DNA of 53,460 bases, taken from positions 7,252-60,711 of the forward strand of contig PLEW01000156.1 in assembly GCA_003136555.1 (NCBI GenBank), read 5' to 3'. Position 1 is the first letter of the stretch; each line of letters opens with the position of its first letter. This stretch comes from Planctomycetota bacterium (GTDB lineage: Bacteria; Planctomycetota; UBA11346). The notes beneath the pieces were generated by a model, which was given only the letters and a program-made list of their open reading frames with translations, did no database searches and was not told where the DNA came from. This document shows positions 24,738 through 31,952 of this stretch, in pieces. Both the position numbers and the translations under genes were made by a program.

Positions 24738-26240
24738 CTAGGGGGGCGGCTGGAGGTCGCCCTGGTCGCCCTGGTCGTCGCCTTCCCAGGCTGCGGCCTG
24801 GCTGGCGCTCCAATCCTCGTTGTCGCCGTCCCCGCCCTCCTCGCTGCGTGCGTCCTCGCGTCCAGGCCCGCGGCGCCGTCCGCCATGGCCGTGCTGCGGG
24901 CGCTCATGCCGTCCGCCGCCGTTTTTGCCGCGGAAGCTGAAGATGTCGCGCCGGTCAGGCGCATCGACGGTGCCGCCGATCGGGGTGCGCAGCGATCGAC
25001 GCGCCTCCATCCAGGCGGACTGCAGGTCCTTGAGGTCCTCGATTCCGCCGAATGCCAGCAGGTGCAGCTGCCACACGCGGTCGAAGAACGGCGCGGTGAC
25101 ATAGCGGCGCACACGCTTGGGCAGGTGGGCGAAGAACAGCAGGTAGAGCTGCCCGCGCAGCAGTTCCTGGGCGCTGTTGACCAGCCGCTTGGGCAGGTCC
25201 ATCTTGATGCCGAGCTGGCGGATCTCGCCAGTGACGCGCGAGGCGAGGCGGTGAAAATGGTCCTTGCCGACATCGACGGTGTCGAGCAGGGGGATGAAGA
25301 GGCCGGCAGTCAGCAATTCGAGTGGGAAGTGGCGCTCCTCGGCGCCGGCCTGGTCAACCGCGGCGAAGAATTCCTCGACCTGGGCGAGCCCTTCCTGACC
25401 CACTGCGGCGAGCCAGTCGGGATAGATGACCTCCAGGAAGCCGAAGCTGCCGAGCATGCGGAAGCCATCGGCGCGATTGGCCTGGGTGAGGATGCGGAAG
25501 ATCTCCTCGGTGACGCGGAAGCGGCTGGCCTTGAGGATCTCGCCGGGCAGCTCGCGCAGGGCCCGCTCGGTCTCGGCCTCGAAGGTGAAGCCGAAGCGGG
25601 CGGCGAATTTGATCGCGCGCAGCATGCGCACCGGATCCTCGCGGAAGCGCACCTGCGGATCGCCGATGCAGCGGATCAGGCGGTCCTGGAGGTCTTGGAC
25701 GCCGCCGGTGTAGTCGATGACGGCGAAGTCGCGGATGTCATAGTAGAGCGCATTGATGGTGAAGTCGCGGCGAAACGAGTCGCTCTCCAGATCGCCCCAC
25801 TGGTTGTCCTCCTCGACATAGAGGTCGCCATCCTCAGGCCCGGGGCCCTCGCTCATCGAGCGCAAGGTCGCGACCTCGACGTTCTTGGGACCGAAGAAGA
25901 CATGCACCAGCCGGAATCGGCGTCCGACCTCGCGGCTGTTGCGGAACAGCCGGCGCAGGTCGCGCGGCCTGGCATCGGTAGCGACGTCGAAGTCCTTGGG
26001 TCTGCGCCCGATGAGCAGGTCGCGCACGGCGCCGCCTACCAGGTAGGACTCGTAGTTTGCGTCCTTGAGCTTGTAGAGCACGCGCAGCGTATCGGGATCG
26101 ACGTCCTTGCGGCTGATCGGATGGTCCTGCCGCGCGATGATCCGTGGTCCGGTGTCGTGGTGGTCCTGGTGCTGGTCGATGGGACGTGGCTCGTGGTGCG
26201 GACGGGAGGACTCTCCCGGGGCACCGGCATGATTGGTCAC
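24738..26240 (-). CDS. pcnB: Polynucleotide adenylyltransferase PcnB-like (CCA-adding/poly(A) polymerase family)
   Basis: This 500-residue class II nucleotidyltransferase has a disordered N-terminus (about 1-50). The head domain carries YLVGGAVRDLLIGRRPKDFDVATDA (two catalytic Asp in DFD) and REVGRRFRLVHVFF, a form typical of poly(A) polymerase I. The RNA-binding helical part includes DPVRMLRAIKFAARFGF. The last 60 residues are low-complexity, Arg/Gly/Glu/Asp-rich, as in PcnB tails. It probably adds 3' adenosines to RNA, though such proteins in some phyla add CCA. GTG 26240 has a strong ribosome site; a TTG at 26360 would extend it with a poor sequence. Confidence 0.87.
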   Translation of the reverse strand: MTNHAGAPGESSRPHHEPRPIDQHQDHHDTGPRIIARQDHPISRKDVDPDTLRVLYKLKDANYESYLVGGAVRDLLIGRRPKDFDVATDARPRDLRRLFRNSREVGRRFRLVHVFFGPKNVEVATLRSMSEGPGPEDGDLYVEEDNQWGDLESDSFRRDFTINALYYDIRDFAVIDYTGGVQDLQDRLIRCIGDPQVRFREDPVRMLRAIKFAARFGFTFEAETERALRELPGEILKASRFRVTEEIFRILTQANRADGFRMLGSFGFLEVIYPDWLAAVGQEGLAQVEEFFAAVDQAGAEERHFPLELLTAGLFIPLLDTVDVGKDHFHRLASRVTGEIRQLGIKMDLPKRLVNSAQELLRGQLYLLFFAHLPKRVRRYVTAPFFDRVWQLHLLAFGGIEDLKDLQSAWMEARRSLRTPIGGTVDAPDRRDIFSFRGKNGGGRHERPQHGHGGRRRGPGREDARSEEGGDGDNEDWSASQAAAWEGDDQGDQGDLQPPP

Positions 26241-26247
26241 TGTGGAT

Positions 26248-26253
26248 TCCTTC
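26248..26253 (-). promoter_or_regulatory. Ribosome binding site deciding the pcnB start
   Basis: GAAGGA on the minus strand, 7 bases before GTG 26240. It supports this start over longer forms. Confidence 0.55.
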
Positions 26254-26387
26254 GCCGAAGCGGGCTCGTTGGCACCACCGGGCTCGCCTGCGGCCAGATG
26301 GCCGGGGCCGCGCCGGTGGGCGGGCAATGGACATGGTGGCGCAGAAGTGGCCAGGGGCAATCGGCAAAGCGCCCCACGTGCGGCCGG

Positions 26388-27353
26388 TCAGAAATCACGG
26401 GCGACGATGAACTCGGCCAGGTCCCACAGGCGCTGCCGCTCTGGGCCGGCCGGCAGGCCCTCGAGTTGGCCCTGGGCCTCTGTGGCATAGGCGCGGGCGG
26501 TGCTCAGCGCCGCCGCCACCCCACCGCCATCGATCACCATGCGGCGCACGGCGCTGACATCCTCGGGGGAGGAGACCGAGAGCAGGCGGGCCTCGAGCTC
26601 GGCGCGGCTGCCCTGGCCGTGGTCGCTGCTGGCCAAGAGGCGCAGGATGGGCAGCGTCAGGCGCCCCCGTTCGATGTCGGTCGACAGGGTTTTCCCGACC
26701 TTCTTCGGATCGCCGCTGAAATCGAGGCAGTCGTCGGCGATCTGGAAGGCCATGCCACAGGCCCTGCCGTAGGCGGCGGCGGCGCGGCGCTGCTCAGGGG
26801 TGCCCTCCACGGCGCCCATCTCCCCTGCCAGCTCGGTGAGCGCTGCGGTCTTGGCGTAGATGATGCGGTTGTATTCCGACTCGCTGAGGTCGACGTCGCG
26901 CGCGGCGCACTGCTGGTGCAGCTCTCCCCGGCACATGATGTTGGTGGTGACGGTCAGCCTCTTCATCAGCGCCGGCTCATTGAGATCGGCGATGAGATTG
27001 AATGCATGGGTGTAGAAGTAGTCGCCCAGCAGGACCGAGGTGGTGTTGCCGAAGCGCACATGGGCGGTCTGGCGGCCGCGGCGGGTGTCGCTGTCGTCGA
27101 TCAGATCGTCGTGGATCAGGGTCGCGGTGTGGATCATCTCCAGCGCCGCACCCAGCCGATGGTGGGTGTCCCCGGCCGTGCCAAGGGTCTCGGCGACCAG
27201 CATCACCAGAGCGGGACGCAGCATCTTGCCATGGAAAGGTCCGAGCTGCGCGATCAGCTCGCTGACCTTCAGTTCCGAACTCGCCAACGCCGATTCGATG
27301 TGCCTCTCGACCTCGGCGAGGTGAACCTGGAGGCCATGCAGCGCTGCGAGCAT
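26388..27353 (-). CDS. Long-chain all-trans polyprenyl diphosphate synthase
   Basis: This 321-residue trans-isoprenyl diphosphate synthase (IspB/HepT/SdsA type) makes the side-chain precursor of respiratory quinones from farnesyl-type primers and IPP. The first aspartate-rich motif is DDLIDD (82-87, followed by RRG) and the second is DDCLD (207-211). The residues before the first motif are small to medium, as in long-chain (C35-C50) enzymes. It begins 7 bp after the HTH-receiver gene and precedes pcnB. Together with the UbiE/MenG methyltransferase at 30634-31344 it probably serves the quinone used by alternative complex III. Confidence 0.92.
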   Translation of the reverse strand: MLAALHGLQVHLAEVERHIESALASSELKVSELIAQLGPFHGKMLRPALVMLVAETLGTAGDTHHRLGAALEMIHTATLIHDDLIDDSDTRRGRQTAHVRFGNTTSVLLGDYFYTHAFNLIADLNEPALMKRLTVTTNIMCRGELHQQCAARDVDLSESEYNRIIYAKTAALTELAGEMGAVEGTPEQRRAAAAYGRACGMAFQIADDCLDFSGDPKKVGKTLSTDIERGRLTLPILRLLASSDHGQGSRAELEARLLSVSSPEDVSAVRRMVIDGGGVAAALSTARAYATEAQGQLEGLPAGPERQRLWDLAEFIVARDF

Positions 27354-27360
27354 CGATCGC

Positions 27361-27972
27361 TCAGCCGACCGTGAAGTTGCGCGCCAGCTCCTGCAGGCTA
27401 CGGCCCAGGGTCTCGACGCTCACCGGCTTGCGGATGCAGGCGGCGATCTGCGGGTTGAGTCGCCCCATCTCCTCAACGCGATCGAAGGGCTCGTAGGCCG
27501 AAACCACCACCACCTGGCTGCCGGAGAGTTCGGGCCGGCGCAGGAGCTCTTGAAGCACGGCGAATCCGTCCATGCCCGGCATCATGATGTCGAGCAGCAG
27601 GATATGGGGCTTGAGCGTGCCGACAGCGATGCAGGTGTCGACGCCATTGACCGCCTCGTGGATGACGGCATTGGGCAGGTAGCGCTCGACCACCTTGCGC
27701 AGCAGCAGGACGACATCGGGGTGGTCGTCGGCGATCAGCACTTGGAGCTTGCCATGCGTCGCAGTCGCGGTGCGGACCTGCTTCTTGCCGACGTCCGGGA
27801 TGCCAAAGGACTGGCAGAACTCGTCGAGGTCCTCCGGGCGGACGCGAAAGTGCCCGCTGGGCAAGGCATAGGCCTTCAGGTGGCCGTGGACAATCCAGCG
27901 GTAGACCGTGGTACGACTGACGTTGCAGCGCTTAGCCACCTTGCCAAGGCTGAGATGTTCGTCCTTACTCAT
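27361..27972 (-). CDS. Response regulator with N-terminal excisionase-like HTH and C-terminal receiver
   Basis: This 203-residue regulator has unusual domain order. Residues 5-58 are an excisionase/MerR-like helix-turn-helix (GKVAKRCNVSRTTVYRWI, then SGHFRVRPEDLDEF). Residues about 75-200 are a receiver with the DD acidic pair (LIADDHPD), acceptor D128 in LLLDIMMPGMDG and the Lys of IRKPVS. Usual response regulators carry the receiver first. No kinase is adjacent. It heads a minus-strand run including the prenyl diphosphate synthase. Target genes are unknown; it may act on its own promoter region (27973-28116), which is shared with the divergent GT9 gene. Confidence 0.88.
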   Translation of the reverse strand: MSKDEHLSLGKVAKRCNVSRTTVYRWIVHGHLKAYALPSGHFRVRPEDLDEFCQSFGIPDVGKKQVRTATATHGKLQVLIADDHPDVVLLLRKVVERYLPNAVIHEAVNGVDTCIAVGTLKPHILLLDIMMPGMDGFAVLQELLRRPELSGSQVVVVSAYEPFDRVEEMGRLNPQIAACIRKPVSVETLGRSLQELARNFTVG

Positions 27973-28018
27973 GCGGCAAGCGGTTCACGCAGGGACCCGT
28001 CCTGGTTGGTGCGCGTAG

Positions 28019-28047
28019 CTTGTACACTGAGCAACGCCTGCTCGCAA
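28019..28047 (-). promoter_or_regulatory. Candidate sigma-70 promoter for the HTH-receiver run
   Basis: On the minus strand, TTGCGA (28047-28042) and TACAAG (28024-28019) are separated by 17 bases, with four of six consensus matches each. They lie about 46 bp before the HTH-receiver ATG. Confidence 0.4.
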
Positions 28048-28116
28048 GGGCACATTCGCAATGGCTTATGCTCAGGTCCTGTGGCAATGCCAGGTTCCGG
28101 GACTAGCGTTTCGGGC

Positions 28117-29163
28117 ATGCGCATCCTGATCGTGCGGCTGGGGGCTTTCGGCGACATCATCCACACCCTTCCCCTCGCTGCCGATCTGAATGCCGCGGGG
28201 ATGCAGGTGGACTGGGTGGTTGAAGATCGTTGGGCGCCCATCCTGCGCGGAAGCGCGGCCTTGGGTACGATTCACGAGCTGCCGCGTAAGTCCTTGCGCA
28301 TTCAGGGCTCGGGACTGGCGGGGTGGTGGCTTGCGGTGCGCCGTCTGATGCGGCAACTGCGCCTGCATGACTACCAGGTCGTCATCGATGCCCAGGGCTT
28401 GGCCAAAAGCGCGTTCCTGGCTGCAGGTGCAGGCGGTCGGCTGCGTATCGGACTCGGACGTTCCCAGTCCCGCGAACTGAGCTGGATGATCGCCGATCGC
28501 CATGCACCGGGCGGCATGGAGCATGTCATCGACCGCCAGCGCGCGCTGGCGCTGCCGCTGCTCGGCAGCGCCCATCCGCGCGGGCCGTGGCGCTTTCCCC
28601 TTCCGGCATGGCGCAGCGAACGGGCCTGGGCCTCGACCTGGCTCATGCGCCATGACATCGCCGCCAGCGGAGCGGGCCGACCCTGGATGCTCAATGTCGG
28701 CGCTGGCTGGCCAACCAAGGTCTGGCCGCTGCGGCGGCAGATCGAGTTCGCCCGCCTGCTGGGACGCCGACGGGTACCGCTGGTGCTGCTCTGGGGCTCG
28801 CAAGCCGAGCATGACATCGCCGAGGAGATCATCGGCGAGGCCGGCTACGGCACGTTGGCGCCACCCACCTCGATCCCGCAGTTGGCCGGGCTGGTCAGCG
28901 CTGCCCGGGTGGTGGTCAGCGGCGATACCGGACCGCTGCACCTGAGCCTGGCCTTGGGCATTCCCGCGCTGGGACTGTTCGGCCCGGTGCCGGCCACTCG
29001 CAATGGACCGCGTGGACGCTGCTATCGCACCCTCCAGGCGCCTGGAGCGCTGTGGGAGCGCCACGACGTCACCCGCGTCGACATGGCCGCCATCACCGCC
29101 GAACAGGCGTTCGAGCAGGCTGGCCAGGCTGCCGGTGAGCAGAGCGCGGTGGCTGCTTATTGA
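28117..29163 (+). CDS. Glycosyltransferase family 9 (heptosyltransferase-like)
   Basis: This 348-residue GT-B protein of the ADP-heptose:LPS heptosyltransferase family has an N-terminal RLGAFGDIIHTLP, where the D of GDI is the conserved acid. The middle region is HDYQVVIDAQGLAKSA, and the C-terminal sugar-nucleotide part includes LNVGAGWPTKVWP and GDTGPLHLSLALGIPALGLFGP. The family adds heptose or a similar sugar to lipopolysaccharide core, which fits a diderm envelope. ATG 28117 starts exactly at the motif; ATG 28087 adds ten residues. It is divergent from the HTH-receiver gene and 32 bp upstream of the STAS gene. Confidence 0.88.
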   Translation: MRILIVRLGAFGDIIHTLPLAADLNAAGMQVDWVVEDRWAPILRGSAALGTIHELPRKSLRIQGSGLAGWWLAVRRLMRQLRLHDYQVVIDAQGLAKSAFLAAGAGGRLRIGLGRSQSRELSWMIADRHAPGGMEHVIDRQRALALPLLGSAHPRGPWRFPLPAWRSERAWASTWLMRHDIAASGAGRPWMLNVGAGWPTKVWPLRRQIEFARLLGRRRVPLVLLWGSQAEHDIAEEIIGEAGYGTLAPPTSIPQLAGLVSAARVVVSGDTGPLHLSLALGIPALGLFGPVPATRNGPRGRCYRTLQAPGALWERHDVTRVDMAAITAEQAFEQAGQAAGEQSAVAAY

Positions 29164-29195
29164 CCTTGCAGAGGTAGATCGCGAAGCTTGCTGGC

Positions 29196-29534
29196 ATGTG
29201 GCACCATGCGACGCTCGAATCGGTCCAGATATTGAGCTGGAAATCACAACCTGGGGTGTTGGGTTTTCCCGAGTCTGCGCTCAAGGAGCTGGAGGTCATG
29301 GTTGCCGACAATCCGAATCATCGCTGGGTGATCGATGCCGACGGCATCCACCTGCTGACCTCGGAATCGATCGCTCTGCTCATCGCCGTGGTGCGCAAGG
29401 TCGGGCTCTCCGGCGGCCAGATGTGCCTCGCCAGGCCGATGCCGAGCGTCTCGGCAGTCCTGCGCATGACGCGCCTGGTCAAGCTCCTGCCGCTGTTCGA
29501 CGATCTGCCGGCCGCCATCGCATCGATGCGCTGA
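29196..29534 (+). CDS. STAS-domain protein (anti-sigma factor antagonist-like)
   Basis: This 112-residue single STAS domain covers the whole protein. The core WVIDADGIHLLTSESIALLI (44-63) matches the usual strand, loop and helix of SpoIIAA/RsbV proteins, followed by GGQMCLARPMPSVSAVLRMT and LLPLFDD. The phospho-loop reads T-S-E-S (55-58) in place of D-S-S/T-G. The first Ser is kept as a possible phosphosite, but the flanking Asp and Gly are changed. No partner kinase or sigma factor is adjacent. It may be co-transcribed with the GT9 gene. Function in partner switching is inferred from the fold only. Confidence 0.8.
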   Translation: MWHHATLESVQILSWKSQPGVLGFPESALKELEVMVADNPNHRWVIDADGIHLLTSESIALLIAVVRKVGLSGGQMCLARPMPSVSAVLRMTRLVKLLPLFDDLPAAIASMR

Positions 29535-29546
29535 GCGGGCCTCGCT

Positions 29547-30578
29547 TCAGGCATGGGGGGCGCTGGCGGGCGGCTCGTTGATGCGCTCGGCGAAGACCAT
29601 GCGCCCGTTGCTGGTGGTGTGCAGGCGCAGCACATTGCAGCGGATGGTCTGGCCGATCATCTGCGACGCGTCGGTGACGATGACCATGCTGCCATCGCTC
29701 AGGAAGCCGACTCCCTGGCTCTTGCCTTCCCCCGGCTTCTCGATGCGCACTCTGATCTCCTCGCCCGGGCGGACGGTCGGCGTCAGGGCAGCGGACAGCG
29801 CCAGCAAGTCGATGTAGGGGACGCCCTCTGCGGCGGCGATGCCCACGCCCTCGGGATCGCCGACCACCAGCCGGGCGTTGTCGAGGCGGGTCAGATGGAC
29901 GAGCAGCTCATTGAGGGAGGTGGCGTTGGGGATCTCGCTCTCGTCGATCTCCACCCGCAATGCGGATTGGCTGCGCAGTTCGGCCAGGCCATCGAGCGCC
30001 CGGCGTCCGCGCACGGCGATCCCTGCCTCCGTGCTGGCGGCCTGAGCTTCGCAGTGCATCAGCACACGGCGGTGCACCAGGATGCGGTCGGGCAGCAGGC
30101 CGGCGCGCAGCAAGGCGATCAGGCGACTGTCGGCGAGCGAGGCGGCATCGACCACCAGGGTGCCACCGGACAGGCGTTCGGCGCGGAACTCGACGAAGGG
30201 GATGACGATGCGGAAGCGATCAGCATTCTTCAGCACGATGATCAGCACCAGGTAGATCGTCACCAGCGCGAGCGGCAGATCGATGTTATTGTAGATGTTG
30301 GGGTCCTGGATCACCTGGTGCACCACCGACAGCAGCAGCCATGACAGCGCCAGGCCGGCGGCCAGGCCGAGCAGGAAGGCCACCAGGCTGCGGGTGAAGT
30401 GGCGCCTGAAGGCGTTCTCGGCTGCGATCAGCGTCACGGCGATGCCGAAGCCCATGGCCGCCCCGAACCAGGGGGGCAGCAGCCAATCCGGCAGGTTGCG
30501 GTAGAAGTGCTGTCCGCTGGTCATGCCGATGAGGACCGCCAGGGTGACAAAGGTGAAGCGCAACAGGAGGATGAGCAT
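29547..30578 (-). CDS. PIN-TRAM domain membrane protein (YacL-like)
   Basis: This 343-residue protein has four N-terminal transmembrane helices (about 3-22, 35-55, 65-88 and 100-120), a PIN-like nuclease domain (about 140-260) and a TRAM domain (about 270-335; GEGKSQGVGFLSDGSMVIV). The arrangement is that of YacL-like membrane PIN proteins. Several PIN residues differ from the usual pattern: VVDAASLADSR replaces LDTSxxIDGR (both Asp kept, Thr-Ser lost), and VGDPEGV replaces TNDFNLN. Nuclease activity is therefore uncertain. It is convergent with the STAS gene (12-bp gap) and lies downstream of ubiE on the same strand. Confidence 0.85.
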   Translation of the reverse strand: MLILLLRFTFVTLAVLIGMTSGQHFYRNLPDWLLPPWFGAAMGFGIAVTLIAAENAFRRHFTRSLVAFLLGLAAGLALSWLLLSVVHQVIQDPNIYNNIDLPLALVTIYLVLIIVLKNADRFRIVIPFVEFRAERLSGGTLVVDAASLADSRLIALLRAGLLPDRILVHRRVLMHCEAQAASTEAGIAVRGRRALDGLAELRSQSALRVEIDESEIPNATSLNELLVHLTRLDNARLVVGDPEGVGIAAAEGVPYIDLLALSAALTPTVRPGEEIRVRIEKPGEGKSQGVGFLSDGSMVIVTDASQMIGQTIRCNVLRLHTTSNGRMVFAERINEPPASAPHA

Positions 30579-30633
30579 GCCGTCAACGTATCACCATCGC
30601 CATGCCGAGCAAAAGCCCAGCCTGCGTGGCGCT

Positions 30634-31344
30634 CTACGACGCTGCGGGAGCCTGGTGCGGGCCATCCGCGGGGCGATGCGCGATGACGGCATGGCTGATG
30701 CCGCCGCAGAAGCTCAGCCAGCGCACCCCGATCAAGCCGTTGGCCAGCAGCAGGCGGTCGGCGTCCGCGCGGGTGAGGAAGGAGCTGATGCTCGCGTTCA
30801 GGTAGCGGTAGGCATCGGCATTCCCAGCCAGGGCGCCGCCGGCCAGGGGGAAGACGATGCGGCCGAAGGTGGCATAGAAGAAGCGCGGCCAGAGCCGGAC
30901 CGGGCGGAAGAACTCGAGGATGAGCAGCTGTCCACCCGGCTTGAGCACGCGGTAGAGCTCGCGCAGCGCGGCGGCGGGGTCGCCGAAATTGCGCCAGCCG
31001 TAGGCGACCATCGCCAGGTCGAAGGCGCCATCGGCATAGGGCAGGTGGAGGGCATCACCGACGCAGGCGCTGATCGGCCGCCCCGCCCGCTTGCCCGAGC
31101 CCGCTATGAGCATCGGCTGGCAGAAGTCGCTGCCATGCACCACCTGGGCCTTGCCCAGGGCGAGGGCGCTGACTGCGAGGTCGAAGGTGCCACAGGCCAG
31201 ATCAAGGACGGTATGCGGCGAGCCCTGCACCAGTTCGAGGGCATGGCGGCGCCAACGGACGTCATGGCGTGCCGACAGCACCCGGTTGAGCAGGTCGTAG
31301 CGGGGTGCGATGTGCGCGAAAAGCTCTTTGACCGCTTCGGACAT
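30634..31344 (-). CDS. ubiE: UbiE/COQ5-family quinone C-methyltransferase (probably MenG)
   Basis: This 236-residue SAM-dependent methyltransferase of the UbiE/MenG family has FAHIAPRYDLLNRVLS (9-24), glycine-rich motif I VLDLACGTFDLA, DALHLPYADGAFD, and the conserved YGWRNFGDPAAALRELYRVLKPGG. It catalyses the C-methylation of demethylmenaquinone or of the ubiquinone precursor. Menaquinone is more likely if the host belongs to the PVC group, but this cannot be read from the sequence. It is divergent from the PTPS gene with 65 bp between, and upstream of the PIN-TRAM gene by 55 bp. Confidence 0.9.
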   Translation of the reverse strand: MSEAVKELFAHIAPRYDLLNRVLSARHDVRWRRHALELVQGSPHTVLDLACGTFDLAVSALALGKAQVVHGSDFCQPMLIAGSGKRAGRPISACVGDALHLPYADGAFDLAMVAYGWRNFGDPAAALRELYRVLKPGGQLLILEFFRPVRLWPRFFYATFGRIVFPLAGGALAGNADAYRYLNASISSFLTRADADRLLLANGLIGVRWLSFCGGISHAVIAHRPADGPHQAPAAS

Positions 31345-31409
31345 GACGAGATCGTGCGCTTAGCGGTCGCTGCGCAAGGGCGTCCAGCCGCCATCCCCGG
31401 AGAGGCAAC

Positions 31410-31907
31410 ATGGAACAATGGTCGATTCTCGTCGAGAAGGAGTACCTCAAGTTCTCCTGCGCGCACTTCCTGATCTTCCCCGATGGATCGAAGGAGCGCC
31501 TGCATGGGCACAACTACCAGGTCACCTGCGAGGTCGACGGCAGGCTCTCCGAATTCGGCCTGGTGATCGATTTCAAGATGGTCAAGCCGATCATCAAGCG
31601 CCTGTGCGATGAACTCGACGAACACTGGCTGGTGCCAGGCGAGCACGGCGAGCTGGCCTACCGCCATCGCGACGACGGGCATACCGAGGTGGTCTACCGC
31701 GACTGCCGCTACCTCGCCCCCACCAGCGAGGTGATCGTCCTGCCGATCAACAACACCTCGGCAGAGAACTTCGCCGCCTGGCTGGGGCGCAACCTGCGCG
31801 AGCGCCTGACCGCGGCCTTCGGTGCGCTCAGCGTGCGCAGGCTGCGCGTCACGGTCTGCGAGACCGTCGGGCAGTCGGGGGTCTACACCTTCTCCAGCGA
31901 CGAGTGA
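31410..31907 (+). CDS. 6-pyruvoyl-tetrahydropterin synthase/QueD family protein without the usual Cys
   Basis: This 165-residue T-fold protein carries the zinc ligands H19 (CAHF) and H32/H34 (LHGHNY), plus C-terminal NTSAENFAAWL and VCETVGQSGVY with the conserved Glu that anchors the pterin. The catalytic Cys, normally a few residues before HGH, is absent: the stretch reads DGSKERLHGH, with a Glu at 29. This recalls PTPS variants in which Glu replaces Cys and the enzyme serves folate synthesis, but the fit is not exact. A middle insertion (about 78-105) makes it longer than QueD. No queuosine or folate genes are nearby. GGAGAGG precedes the ATG. Confidence 0.83.
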   Translation: MEQWSILVEKEYLKFSCAHFLIFPDGSKERLHGHNYQVTCEVDGRLSEFGLVIDFKMVKPIIKRLCDELDEHWLVPGEHGELAYRHRDDGHTEVVYRDCRYLAPTSEVIVLPINNTSAENFAAWLGRNLRERLTAAFGALSVRRLRVTVCETVGQSGVYTFSSDE

Positions 31908-31952
31908 CCGCGTTCCCGGCGCTCTGCCCGCCGGTGCGCAGTCGGACCCTGA

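Noticed and set aside
24345-27374. A 1009-codon open frame on the plus strand
   Set aside because: It lies opposite truA, pcnB and the prenyl synthase, all of which have clear family motifs. Its translation is low-complexity Ala/Gly/Val/Asp without any motif. Such antisense frames are expected in GC-rich DNA.
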